DNA from: Candidatus Peregrinibacteria bacterium RIFOXYB2_FULL_33_20
Lineage (GTDB): Bacteria > Patescibacteriota > Gracilibacteria > UBA1369 > GWF2-33-10
Assembly (NCBI GenBank): GCA_001788835.1
Contig: MFXK01000022.1
Span: 1-64,000 of the forward strand
Direction of reading: 5' to 3'
DNA length: 64,000 nt
In this document: positions 17,032-25,876 of the stretch, piece after piece
How positions within the stretch are numbered: the stretch's first letter is position 1
How the letters are laid out: each line of letters begins with the position of its first letter
Notes under the pieces: model-generated
Databases searched by the model: none
Told to the model about the DNA's origin: nothing
What the model saw: only the letters and a program-made list of their open reading frames with translations
Program-made: the position numbers and the translations under genes

Positions 17032-20000
17032 ATGTCTTACATAACCAAACATAAGGTCTTCCTTTCAGATGTTTCTTTAAGAAACAGAGTAATTCACTTT
17101 GCTGGAGCCCAACCAAGTAGTGGACCATCGGTACCTTATGATCCTGATACAGATCCGGAGTTGCAGAATTATGAAACACAAGCGGAACAGATTCATCAGG
17201 TTGCCAGACAAAGTTTGCAAGCAGTGCAGGAAAATGTGGAAAAAGAACAGCAACTAAGAAGGAGCAATCCTTATGTCGAAGCAATTTATGGTGTTGTTGA
17301 TGATCGGACTCAAATACCTGGCTTAGAAGAGAGATATTTCGATCAACCGGAAACTATATTAGAGATATTAGGTTATATGAGACAGCAAAAGAGTATCGAT
17401 TCCGATAAAGACGCCAGGATTTTAGGCAAAATGTTAGATCCTCAAACTCAGATATTTTATTATAATCTCTTTAAAACTTTCCCTAACGAACTACCAGACT
17501 TAAATGATCCAAATTTTAAACGTAATTTCTATGATAAATTCCCAGCCAACCAAAGACCTGATATTAGTAAAGGATACCCGAAAGCCATGATTGTGATGTA
17601 TGAAAAGCTAAATGAATTTAAGAGAAAGTTAAAAGACTCTTATCACCGAATAAAAACCAATGAAGACATGTTAGAAATGGCTACAGACACTGCTAGTACT
17701 GCAAAAAATGTTTTTGAAAGATATTTTGTAAGCTTGCAGAGAGCTGGCCGGCAAATTCCTGAAAAATATTGGGCAATGGCTACTGGCATAGGATTAATCC
17801 TCGCTTGTACCAAGCAATATAGAGAGGTTGGTTTAGGGATTCTTGGCGCCTCAGTTTTAGGACAGGTGACTACCAGCGCAGAAACACCTTCTGCTGACAC
17901 AAAATGTACAAAAGAATATAAACAAGTTTATAAAAAGAGAGTCCTAAGACAAGGTATAGCAGGCGACAGAGCAATTAGCATGTTACAAAATATGTCAGTT
18001 ACCATCACCGGAGGAAAAAGTTTTAATCAAATTTGGGAGGCTTATACTACTGCAAAAAACAAACAATCTATTGATGAAATATATCAAAAATTTTCCAAAG
18101 AAGGACAGGTCCAGCAAAATGACATACCAAGGATAGAACATCGCTTAATTAACATCAAAAGCCAACAGGTGGCTTTCGAAGCTATGTTCGCGTTCGAAAA
18201 TAGATTTAAAGATCTAATTGATGACCTAAAAAAACCATATCCATTGGCTAACGGCAATACCATTATTCCCTGGGAATATATGATCCAAATGCCATTCGGT
18301 GATGTCGTCAATGAATTAACTAGGATGTCTAGAGAAAAACAATTAGGCGAAAATGGTCAAACTGTCACAAGTTATGTCATTAATTTTATCACCAGCACAT
18401 CAGCTGATATTAGTAGAAAAATCATGACAGAAGTAAATGAATTTGAAGAAGAATTTGGTGGCAACGGTGGTAAATTGTCATCAACCGCAAAGAATATTCT
18501 TAATGTGCCTGATGCTGATTTCTCAAGCGAAAGACAAACCCTACGAATGTACGGACTAGAATTTAAATTAACAAAATGGCTCAATGCAGATGGAAAAGAA
18601 ATTTACGGTACAGATACGAAAAATGCCGCAGGCGGCAAATTATATTATTACGATGCCGCAGGCGTAAGACAAGAATTAACCCTCTGGTTTGAAGAATCTG
18701 GAAAAACACAAGAAAATGAGACTAAACACATCCAAGAAATAGTCAAGAACAATATCATAAGAGAGAAAAACGCCTTAACCAAAAAACCAACTGGAGTTAA
18801 TCTAGCAGATCCAATTTGGGACGTAAAAAAAGAACAATGGCAAATAGACATAGATCTACCCGATTACCTGTCAACTCAAAAAACTCAAAAAAAGTTAAAT
18901 TTAAGCTTTGACATCGCTTTCAATGATGTACGCGAGAATCAATCGCCATACACCATCAGATTTAACGATCCGCAAGAAAAAAACAGCAAATATAATGAAC
19001 TTTTACCATATTTAGAAAGAGTTTATCTTCAACAGTTGACAGAAAACATGTCCAAAAATTTTGGGGTGAATACAGAAAATATCAAAATCAAACCTGATCA
19101 ACTTTTTGGTGTTGATGGTCAATTTAAAAACATCAATTCATTATCAATAGAAATAACTTTTGATGACAAAAAAGAACCGATGTTAGCCACAGCTAATTTT
19201 GATATCAATACCAAAACCTGGAGCCTGGAAATGATGCAGGCTGATAACTATGAAAAGTACCTGCATCTGATGTTAAAAAATTTAAAATCAGAATTATACA
19301 GTGTCCCAGAAAAACTCCTGGGAATCCCTATCCCTGGATTTCTCAGATCTTATTGGACCACACATTTTGAAGGTGTTTACAGTCCAGACAGCGCCACTTG
19401 GGAAGGTTTTATTACCGCTTTGGAGAGCTATCTTTTATCTAATTTAAATTCTAAAACCACTGATTCAGCGAAAAAAGACTATTTAAACGAAATGAGTAAA
19501 AAAATAGGAGAAACTATCAGCAAAATGAAAGATTATCAGACTGGCGGGACAAGGGAAGGAGAGGCTCTGCCTCCTGATATATTTCAGGGATGGCAAGAAA
19601 ATCTACAAAATCTCAATTTTAACCCGGATTATGAACTTGATGGTAAAAAATTACTCAAAAATTTAGATGATTTGAATTTCAATCAAGAAATTAAATTCAA
19701 AATTTATCTTAAATACAGAAACGACATTGAACAAGAATTAAAAGGACACGAAAACGAACCTCAGGCGCAGGAATATGCAAAATATGTAGCCCTAAAATAT
19801 AACGACGTTTATCAATTTATATATTCATTCTTCAAACGCGACTATGAAGATTTCGATGCGCATAAAGAATATTTAGATTTAGGCAAACATATTCCCACCT
19901 ATGAAGATTTCAAAAACCAAAATAAATGCGTAAGAAGAACTGAAAAAGATCCTGCAACAAAAGAAGAGATCGAATATGCCTATAATGCACAAATAGAAAA

Positions 20001-21369
20001 TGCCTTAATCAACATAGAACAAGAACTATTCCAAGAAAAAGATGTACAAAGCTTACTGCAGGTACCAAGACTTTTGGTCAAAGCCTCTGCCTTACGAATC
20101 AGATCGGAATATTTAAATAAAATTAAAAAAGGAGAAACAATCGATCCCCAAGCTTACAAAGACTATTTAGAAAAACGATTATATTTCGGAAATTTCTCTT
20201 CTATTGGCAATCAAACTAGTATCGAAAAAATACTACGCTATACCTACTCTGGCGCTGAGGATATCATTAGTTACATCAAAGAGCAAGGATTAGGCGGATT
20301 GCTTGGTAAATTAGCAAATATGCTGGGGGGAGCCATTGGTGATCTGATTGGCGCTATTCTTCATGGGACAATGTACGGCATCAAAAATGCTTTTGTAAGA
20401 ACTTTTGAAGGGGAAGAAGAATTCAAAACAAGCCACCCAGAGATATTACATGGCATTAGACCAATCTCAACAGACGCGCAATCTGCTTCAGGTGAAATTC
20501 CACCTGCCTCATCCGGACCTGATTTCAGACCATTACGTGTTGATCAACTTCAAGAAGATAATATCCCTTTCGTATTTGAAAAACCTGTTGATGAGAATGG
20601 AAATGTGATTTCAGATATTCATTTACAAACTTTTTATCCTGGGGAAATCTTAATTTATCAAGGTCAAAGAGTTATTAATTTAGGCAGTGTTAAACATGAA
20701 GAATATGTAGTGCAAAATGTGGAGGATAAAAGTATTTTCATAGTCCGAAAAAGAGAATTAACAAAAGCTCTTGGCAAACAACCATTAAACACATCAGCAA
20801 ATGCAATGCCTGGCGATATGATGACAATCATTGAAAATGGGGAATTAATAGATGTGGAAATAACAAAAGTTGGTGAAGGAGCAAAACCATATATAAAATA
20901 TCAATATTTAAATCATGCAATAGGTGAAACTCCAAAAACAGCTATTATATATTTAGGTGAACAGGCTTCAGGAATAATAGATCAAGAAGTTACCATACCT
21001 TCAGATATAACAAAAATAATGACTTTCTACGCTCATGGAACATCTATTGAATTATCAAGAACAAAAAAACAGATTCCACAAAGAAGCACAAATAATAAAT
21101 GTATAGTTTATGATTACAGTTATGATTTAAATTTATCTCCAGACGAAACCACTTACGCCTTGGATCAAAGCAAAGAAAGAGAATATGATTATTTACACGT
21201 TGTTTCCTCAGCCCAACCAAATAATGGGAATATTGGCGAAATAAGGATTAATAAATCAAGCCCAAAATCAATAGAGGTAAGAGAAAAAAACATTTCTAAT
21301 CAATGGAATGACTGGCATGTTATAGAGATCAACCAAATGCAAATATGGTTGGACAAGGTAAGTACATAA
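17032..21369 (+). CDS. giant protein of unknown function (1445 aa)
   Basis: I do not recognise a family. A polar N-terminal region (1-240) is followed by a hydrophobic stretch at about 245-285 (ATGIGLILAC and VGLGILGASVLGQV) that could be one or two membrane segments. The central 400-900 region looks alpha/beta, with several Tyr/Asp-rich stretches. A Gly-rich hydrophobic patch at about 1090-1125 (GLGGLLGKLANMLGGAIGDL) resembles a membrane-inserting or amphipathic helix pair. The last about 280 residues look beta-rich. No enzyme motif is evident. It is followed after 29 nt by the 317-aa membrane protein gene, with which it is probably co-transcribed. Confidence 0.85.
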   Translation: MSYITKHKVFLSDVSLRNRVIHFAGAQPSSGPSVPYDPDTDPELQNYETQAEQIHQVARQSLQAVQENVEKEQQLRRSNPYVEAIYGVVDDRTQIPGLEERYFDQPETILEILGYMRQQKSIDSDKDARILGKMLDPQTQIFYYNLFKTFPNELPDLNDPNFKRNFYDKFPANQRPDISKGYPKAMIVMYEKLNEFKRKLKDSYHRIKTNEDMLEMATDTASTAKNVFERYFVSLQRAGRQIPEKYWAMATGIGLILACTKQYREVGLGILGASVLGQVTTSAETPSADTKCTKEYKQVYKKRVLRQGIAGDRAISMLQNMSVTITGGKSFNQIWEAYTTAKNKQSIDEIYQKFSKEGQVQQNDIPRIEHRLINIKSQQVAFEAMFAFENRFKDLIDDLKKPYPLANGNTIIPWEYMIQMPFGDVVNELTRMSREKQLGENGQTVTSYVINFITSTSADISRKIMTEVNEFEEEFGGNGGKLSSTAKNILNVPDADFSSERQTLRMYGLEFKLTKWLNADGKEIYGTDTKNAAGGKLYYYDAAGVRQELTLWFEESGKTQENETKHIQEIVKNNIIREKNALTKKPTGVNLADPIWDVKKEQWQIDIDLPDYLSTQKTQKKLNLSFDIAFNDVRENQSPYTIRFNDPQEKNSKYNELLPYLERVYLQQLTENMSKNFGVNTENIKIKPDQLFGVDGQFKNINSLSIEITFDDKKEPMLATANFDINTKTWSLEMMQADNYEKYLHLMLKNLKSELYSVPEKLLGIPIPGFLRSYWTTHFEGVYSPDSATWEGFITALESYLLSNLNSKTTDSAKKDYLNEMSKKIGETISKMKDYQTGGTREGEALPPDIFQGWQENLQNLNFNPDYELDGKKLLKNLDDLNFNQEIKFKIYLKYRNDIEQELKGHENEPQAQEYAKYVALKYNDVYQFIYSFFKRDYEDFDAHKEYLDLGKHIPTYEDFKNQNKCVRRTEKDPATKEEIEYAYNAQIENALINIEQELFQEKDVQSLLQVPRLLVKASALRIRSEYLNKIKKGETIDPQAYKDYLEKRLYFGNFSSIGNQTSIEKILRYTYSGAEDIISYIKEQGLGGLLGKLANMLGGAIGDLIGAILHGTMYGIKNAFVRTFEGEEEFKTSHPEILHGIRPISTDAQSASGEIPPASSGPDFRPLRVDQLQEDNIPFVFEKPVDENGNVISDIHLQTFYPGEILIYQGQRVINLGSVKHEEYVVQNVEDKSIFIVRKRELTKALGKQPLNTSANAMPGDMMTIIENGELIDVEITKVGEGAKPYIKYQYLNHAIGETPKTAIIYLGEQASGIIDQEVTIPSDITKIMTFYAHGTSIELSRTKKQIPQRSTNNKCIVYDYSYDLNLSPDETTYALDQSKEREYDYLHVVSSAQPNNGNIGEIRINKSSPKSIEVREKNISNQWNDWHVIEINQMQIWLDKVST

Positions 21370-21398
21370 CAAAATTAAAACATAAATTTTAATAAAAA

Positions 21399-22352
21399 AT
21401 GCGTAAACCTAATTTAGCTAATCAAGATAAAAACTCCGCATTCACCGCACTAGAAGCAGGCTGGTTCCTTCCAGAAGATGTAGCCCCTCAAGCAGATCAA
21501 ATCCATCCTGCCTACTTAGATTCACAAACAGAATTAAGAGCAACTTTAATGGAAACACTGCAAACATCTGATGATAGATTAGGCGAAGTCAGGGAAATGT
21601 CGCCTGAAATAAGAGAAAAATCATCAACAATAGTTGATCAAATATTAAAAAGACTACAACAAGCTGGATTGATAGGAACAGGATTAATGGCCGCAGCTTG
21701 CTCACCAAACAATAATATTGCCTCACAATTAATCGGCACAGCTGCTTCAAAAGGGCAGCAACATTCACCAACAGTCAGACCGGAAGATGTATTGGAACAT
21801 GTAAAACAAATGACCACAGCCTACACGTATGGTATGCCTGAAGTAATGATTGGGGCGAATGTACCTTATATAGTGATTAAAATACTTGAACATTTTGGAG
21901 TTGAAATGTCATCTGTAAAATGGAAAGTCGGCGTTTATTTAGTGTCAGCTGTTGGCGTTTGTTTAGCGGCAGGACTTGCTCCTGACCAGATAGTTAATCT
22001 AATGATAGATAAACTAGGGCTAGTTTGGTTTGCATCTACAGCCGCTCTACTAAAAGAAATCGGGGAAATAGCTCATTGGGCTGAACACAGGATAAGAAGC
22101 TGGGCGCTACCTTCAGCTTTATCAGCAGTCACTGTATTTCTTGCGGCTGGTGTCCCAAATTCAGCATGGGAAATGACACAGGTAGCTTTATCAATACCAG
22201 CTGTTTTTGCCTTAGCCTATTCTGATAAATCAAAACATGGTGGTTCTACCCCGGTCCCTCCCACCACCACACCTACCACGCCTACTCTCACCACACCAGG
22301 AGGAACATTGCCTACCACTGGTGGTGACGTTGGTTCTTTTGCCAGTCCATAA
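21399..22352 (+). CDS. multi-pass membrane protein with Pro/Thr-rich C-terminal tail
   Basis: A 317-aa protein of unknown family. The N-terminal about 85 residues are polar, followed by a moderately hydrophobic GLIGTGLMAAAC segment. From about 145 to 285 there are roughly four hydrophobic helices (VPYIVIKIL, VGVYLVSAVGVCLAAGL, LGLVWFASTAALL, LSAVTVFLAAGV and a last VALSIPAVFALAY). The tail is low complexity with many Thr and Pro, ending TTGGDVGSFASP, suggesting an exposed flexible linker. It lies 29 nt after the 1445-aa gene and 20 nt before the 155-aa gene, so the three form one unit. Confidence 0.8.
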   Translation: MRKPNLANQDKNSAFTALEAGWFLPEDVAPQADQIHPAYLDSQTELRATLMETLQTSDDRLGEVREMSPEIREKSSTIVDQILKRLQQAGLIGTGLMAAACSPNNNIASQLIGTAASKGQQHSPTVRPEDVLEHVKQMTTAYTYGMPEVMIGANVPYIVIKILEHFGVEMSSVKWKVGVYLVSAVGVCLAAGLAPDQIVNLMIDKLGLVWFASTAALLKEIGEIAHWAEHRIRSWALPSALSAVTVFLAAGVPNSAWEMTQVALSIPAVFALAYSDKSKHGGSTPVPPTTTPTTPTLTTPGGTLPTTGGDVGSFASP

Positions 22353-22372
22353 TAATATTATAATTTTTTATA

Positions 22373-22840
22373 ATGTCAGAAACACAACAGCAGCCTGAGG
22401 CAGAAAATAAGAAGAAAGAACCTGTTAAAAATGAACCTGATTTAAAAATTGCCCCAACAGAATTAGAAAAAAAGATTGGCATAATTCGTGGTGTTACAAC
22501 AAGATTTAGACAAATGATAAGAAGTTCAGTTGGGATTTTTTTACAGCCACAAAAAGCTCCCAAACATGTACAAAAGATCACTGATTTTATGGCCACCGCA
22601 GAATTAGCGCCTTTTGAAATGGCTGGCAAGTTACCACTCTTAAACTATGTGACAAAGGTGGCTCGTACAGGCGTCGGAGCAGCATTAAGAGCCGTACGTT
22701 TAATTTCACATGACACCTGGATTAATGAATATGATCCATATCATGTCTTCGAAGATGATGACACTCCAAAAAAAACTAATACAAATCCTCCCACCACCCA
22801 GGAAAAACCTCATAATAAAGCAGACAAAAAAGCGGCATAA
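22373..22840 (+). CDS. small hypothetical protein closing the giant-protein cluster
   Basis: A 155-aa protein with charged ends and a moderately hydrophobic amphipathic centre (about 70-115, including LPLLNYVTKVARTGVGAALRA). The C-terminus is Asp- then Lys/Thr/Pro-rich (KKTNTNPPTTQEKPHNK), similar in style to the tails of the larger proteins in this cluster. No family is recognised. It is last in the run, and a hairpin with a T run follows at 22858. Confidence 0.7.
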   Translation: MSETQQQPEAENKKKEPVKNEPDLKIAPTELEKKIGIIRGVTTRFRQMIRSSVGIFLQPQKAPKHVQKITDFMATAELAPFEMAGKLPLLNYVTKVARTGVGAALRAVRLISHDTWINEYDPYHVFEDDDTPKKTNTNPPTTQEKPHNKADKKAA

Positions 22841-22857
22841 TATTTTTTTCATCTAAA

Positions 22858-22890
22858 ACTTGGCATTCAATCAGGCCCAAGTATTTTTTG
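22858..22890 (+). terminator. probable terminator of the giant-protein cluster
   Basis: ACTTGG and CCAAGT form a 6-bp stem with a 13-nt loop, followed by A and six T's (22884-22889), just after the stop codon of the 155-aa gene at 22840. The stem is short, so confidence is moderate. Confidence 0.45.
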
Positions 22891-23016
22891 CTATACCCCA
22901 TTAGCCGATAAATTAAATGTATAACCTGTCTGTGATTTTTTTATTTGTTCAAGTTCACTTTTAGAACTAGAAAGGACATGAGCCTCTGGAATAGAATCTG
23001 TTTTTTCAATTATCTG
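22891..23016 (-). pseudogene. possible C-terminal gene remnant
   Basis: In the 258-nt gap before the metallopeptidase gene, the minus strand has a 41-codon open frame directly behind an in-frame TAG, ending at 22891. Its translation (QIIEKTDSIPEAHVLSSSKS, continuing to TFNLSANGV) reads like the end of a real protein, but no start codon or family is found. It may be a decayed gene tail or chance. Confidence 0.2.
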
Positions 23017-23098
23017 CTATTGACTTTTTTATATTTTTCTGTTTAAATGATTCCCTTTTAAAAAATTACAAGTTTTACACCATCACACTTTTTCCTCC

Positions 23099-23974
23099 AT
23101 GTTTCATTCCCTTTTAAAACTCAGCTTAATTGGATTAATCTGCCTACCTCTGCTAAACCAAAGCCTAAATATTGAACCACAGGTTATTGCTGAAAATAAC
23201 AACAGGCAGATAATTCTCCACCACAGCTCAACAACAGAATCAGAGGCTCAACTCAAAATTAAAAATTTAGAATTCAAAATCTCCTCCATCTCTCTCCCCT
23301 GCCCGGATGATAACTGTATTATCGATTTTGAAATCCAAAACAAAAAAGACCTAACAGATGCTGAAATCGAAACAATCATTAGTTATCAAGATCTTTTCCA
23401 AAAAACCATAGTCAAAATTCCCTACAATCTCTGGCAACCGCTAAACAAAGTAATTTTTAGTTTTGATAAGAATATTGTAAGAGGAGCGGCTAATGGGAAC
23501 CAAATTAGACTCAGAATTGTAAACATTACTGATGAAGAATTTACAGCTGTTTTGATACATGAACTCGGGCATATAGCTGATCTCGGTTCTTTGCAAGGCG
23601 ACACCGATTCCACCAAAAGCAATTTTCCTGACGGTAAAATCGCCACTTACGCGAATGACCCCAGCGTAAAATTTTATGCCGCCTACTGGACAAATTCGAG
23701 GCAAATTAAAGATACTGATTCTGACCAGCAAAATTTCATTTCAGGTTATAGCCGAACAGACTGCTTTGAACATTTTGCGGAAACATTTTTAACCTATGTC
23801 CTTCATTCAGATATGCTTAAATACAAAAATCCTGACCAATATAATTATTTCAAAGATAATGTTTTCAATCGTTTTGAATATGCTAATTTTTCCAAAATAA
23901 ACGAATCTGATTTCAATCATTACTTCTACGACAGCACCAAACAACCATATAATTTTGAAGGATTCTTAGAGTAA
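23099..23974 (+). CDS. secreted zinc metallopeptidase-like protein
   Basis: A 291-aa protein with an N-terminal signal peptide (basic/hydrophobic 1-20, LLKLSLIGLICLPLLN) and a zincin motif H154-E-L-G-H158 in AVLIHELGHIAD. Downstream, ECFEHFAETF-like sequence (DCFEHFAETF, E224-E228) offers the third zinc ligand in the position typical of gluzincin-type enzymes. It has two Cys in a CPDDNC motif (about 68-73). It resembles uncharacterised bacterial zincins; the substrate is unknown. It is likely exported and acts outside the membrane. It stands alone between relic-containing gaps. Start chosen at the ATG giving a complete signal peptide. Confidence 0.75.
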   Translation: MFHSLLKLSLIGLICLPLLNQSLNIEPQVIAENNNRQIILHHSSTTESEAQLKIKNLEFKISSISLPCPDDNCIIDFEIQNKKDLTDAEIETIISYQDLFQKTIVKIPYNLWQPLNKVIFSFDKNIVRGAANGNQIRLRIVNITDEEFTAVLIHELGHIADLGSLQGDTDSTKSNFPDGKIATYANDPSVKFYAAYWTNSRQIKDTDSDQQNFISGYSRTDCFEHFAETFLTYVLHSDMLKYKNPDQYNYFKDNVFNRFEYANFSKINESDFNHYFYDSTKQPYNFEGFLE

Positions 23975-24033
23975 TAAAGCTCCGCTTGATCCGTGTCTTT
24001 CACTTTAACTTTCAGTACCATAAAATTTTCTTT

Positions 24034-24150
24034 TTAGGGTAAAATTATTTCTGCTAACGCATTGTTAATCAGCTTCCTAGCTTGTTCACTTTCTAAAATA
24101 TGGTGAAGAATCAGTTTATTACGAAATTTACAAGACCGCATAACTTGCAA
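24034..24150 (-). pseudogene. possible small ORF or gene remnant
   Basis: In the 229-nt gap before the 368-aa gene the minus strand has a 38-codon frame (TTG at 24150, internal ATG at 24141) ending in TAA at 24034. The product would be basic and helical (MRSCKFRNKLILHHILESEQ, then ARKLINNALAEIILP). No family is recognised. The gap also contains CCGCTTGATCC at 23980, like the tip of the GIY-YIG element. Confidence 0.2.
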
Positions 24151-24203
24151 AGAAATAATTTAATGATTAAACTCTTATTAAATTCAAAATTTAATTTTCG
24201 TAT

Positions 24204-25310
24204 ATGTCAATGACAATTCCAGGAGGAAGAATAGAAGAAATTACCACACCAACACCTGATGAATCTACTCAAAATCCTGAAATTAGGCTTACAAGAAAAA
24301 ACAAAAGAAATAGATTATCAGCTTTATTTAGTGCAGGACTTGCCTTGACTGCCGTAGGACAAGAAGAATGTCCTTCAAATGTTATATTAGAAGTAGAAAC
24401 ACAACCTTTAACTGATACAAAGGCAATACCAAGAGAAATTCAGATAATGGCTTCTATCAACGTATATAATCAAAGTGATCCTGAAGAATTAGCTATATTA
24501 GAAGAACTTTCATTTGATGATGCTAGTGCAGATCATGATGAAGGTTTAGATGGATGTTACTTATCAGATGAGAATGGAACACAAATAAGTGATGCAATTG
24601 CTCCAGATACAGATGGTTCATTAACTTTGCAAATAAATACAGGTGCAGATGCCTCTTACATATTTGGAGACGGTGAACATTCTACCTTAAATTTAGATTG
24701 CGATATTGCTCCAGGTATCACTAATGGTGGATGGTGTTATGCCCCTACCAATCTTGTTGCTTCAGATGAACATGATCACCAAAATGTAAATATTACTTAT
24801 TACACTGATAAAACTTGCGTCAAGGTTGTTCCTCCACAATCTAGTTGTGAATTAGAAGTTGATTCTCTTGGCCTTCTTTGGATAACAGTAAAACCTGGGG
24901 ACCCAGATTTAGTTCTTAAAAATCTACAATTCAATGCTCATGGCTGTGATGTAAATCTAAAAAATATGGAATTTACATTAAATGATAATTCTACCATTCC
25001 ATATCCAGGAGGATTAGCAAATTGTGTATTAAGCGATATGTATTATTCTAATATGTCAGACACAAGAGTACCCGATACAGATGGTTCCTTGCCATTTACA
25101 ATTCTAAGTACCCATCAAACAATTCCTGATGGGGATTCGATTGTATTTAGCTTAGAATGCGCTGTATTACCTAATGCACAATCCGAAACAAAATTTGGTT
25201 ATTTACCAACTACAATCACTGCTACCGATTCAAATGATTCACCAGTAGCTATTACTGAGACCTCATATTATGCAGCAGATGAAGGAGAATATGTTACAGT
25301 AGTCAAATAA
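24204..25310 (+). CDS. exported protein with two related Cys-containing beta domains
   Basis: A 368-aa protein, family not recognised. The N-terminal 45 residues are polar, then basic (RKNKRNRL), then weakly hydrophobic (SALFSAGLALTAVGQEEC), which may be an atypical signal or anchor. Two similar domains follow, at about 60-205 and 215-365. Both contain a CxLSD-type motif (GCYLSDENG, NCVLSDMYY), then PDTDGSL, then a Cys before an AP/LP turn, then an acidic SDEHDH/TDSNDS stretch and a final strand with TYYTD/SYYAA. The repeats suggest a duplicated immunoglobulin-like surface module with Cys pairs. ATG at 24210 is an alternative start. Confidence 0.75.
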   Translation: MSMTIPGGRIEEITTPTPDESTQNPEIRLTRKNKRNRLSALFSAGLALTAVGQEECPSNVILEVETQPLTDTKAIPREIQIMASINVYNQSDPEELAILEELSFDDASADHDEGLDGCYLSDENGTQISDAIAPDTDGSLTLQINTGADASYIFGDGEHSTLNLDCDIAPGITNGGWCYAPTNLVASDEHDHQNVNITYYTDKTCVKVVPPQSSCELEVDSLGLLWITVKPGDPDLVLKNLQFNAHGCDVNLKNMEFTLNDNSTIPYPGGLANCVLSDMYYSNMSDTRVPDTDGSLPFTILSTHQTIPDGDSIVFSLECAVLPNAQSETKFGYLPTTITATDSNDSPVAITETSYYAADEGEYVTVVK

Positions 25311-25374
25311 TTATTTGCAGATAGCTTTTTATTAGAAATTACTTTAGTCTTTTTCCTGCTTTAATTTAAAATTA

Positions 25375-25584
25375 ATGGATATTTTTGAATTAGTTTCAAA
25401 TTTTCTAAAAAATATTCCAAAAGACAAAATCCCACTTATTATTCTTCTTGGTCCAACCGCTTCAGGCAAAACAGGATTGAGCGTTGAACTTGCGAAAAAA
25501 TTTAATGGTGAAATTATTTCAGCTGATTCACGACAAATTTATAAGGAAATGGATATCGGGACTGCAAAAATTAAAAGATTATGA
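25375..25584 (+). pseudogene. miaA: truncated miaA, 5' fragment
   Basis: It encodes the first 67 residues of a tRNA dimethylallyltransferase, including the P-loop [11 protein letters not shown], and then stops. From 25407 to 25576 it is identical to the intact miaA at 28220-28389 except for one C/T difference, while the first 11 codons differ more. Identity ends abruptly at 25576, where a DUF559-like fragment begins. The near-perfect identity indicates a recent duplication or gene conversion. Confidence 0.85.
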
Positions 25585-25699
25585 TTTACTTCGAGAAGAT
25601 ATTTTAGAAAGTTTAGATTACGAAATTTTAAGATTTAAAAATGAAAAAATTATAAATGATATAGAAGGAACAATTCTTAAATTAGAAAAATATTTATAA
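25574..25699 (+). pseudogene. DUF559-type endonuclease, C-terminal fragment
   Basis: A 41-residue tail in a different frame from the miaA fragment: REDILESLDYEILRF followed by KNEKIINDIEGTILKLEKYL. This matches the end of small DUF559 (Vsr-like) proteins, which typically read R...LxxxGYxVLRFxNxxVxxNIEGVL. No N-terminal part is present, so it is a remnant joined to the miaA break. Confidence 0.6.
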
Positions 25700-25704
25700 A
25701 AAAA

Positions 25705-25735
25705 TCCCCCTCTCTTAATGTAAGAGGGTTGGGGT
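25705..25735. repeat. C/G-tract palindrome, terminator-like on the minus strand
   Basis: An 8-bp hairpin (CTCTCTTA/TAAGAGGG with one wobble, loop ATG) is flanked by C5 and G4 tracts. On the minus strand it is followed by seven T's. No minus-strand gene leads into it, so it is more likely a dispersed palindrome than a working terminator. Confidence 0.35.
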
Positions 25736-25750
25736 GAGTTAATTCGTTAG

Positions 25751-25780
25751 AATTTTTTCAAACCAATTTCCGCTTGATCC
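25751..25780 (+). repeat. solo end of the GIY-YIG element
   Basis: AATTTTTTCAAACC followed by AATTTCCGCTTGATCC matches the right end of copy 1 (835-862) and the reverse complement of its left end. No second end or nuclease gene is present here, so it is an orphan end next to the broken miaA and DUF559 pieces. Confidence 0.5.
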
Positions 25781-25876
25781 AAAATCAAATGATCCAAAAT
25801 TATTTGACTTAATTTGAATTAATTGCAAATATAATAAACTTTCTTTAAAAAAGCTTTTAAAATTTAAAATTACATT

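Noticed and set aside
25375-25584. TGA at 25582 read as a sense codon (alternative code of some Patescibacteria), making a longer miaA.
   Set aside because: Downstream sequence does not continue miaA in any frame, and TGA ends mazG and other normal genes, so the standard code applies.
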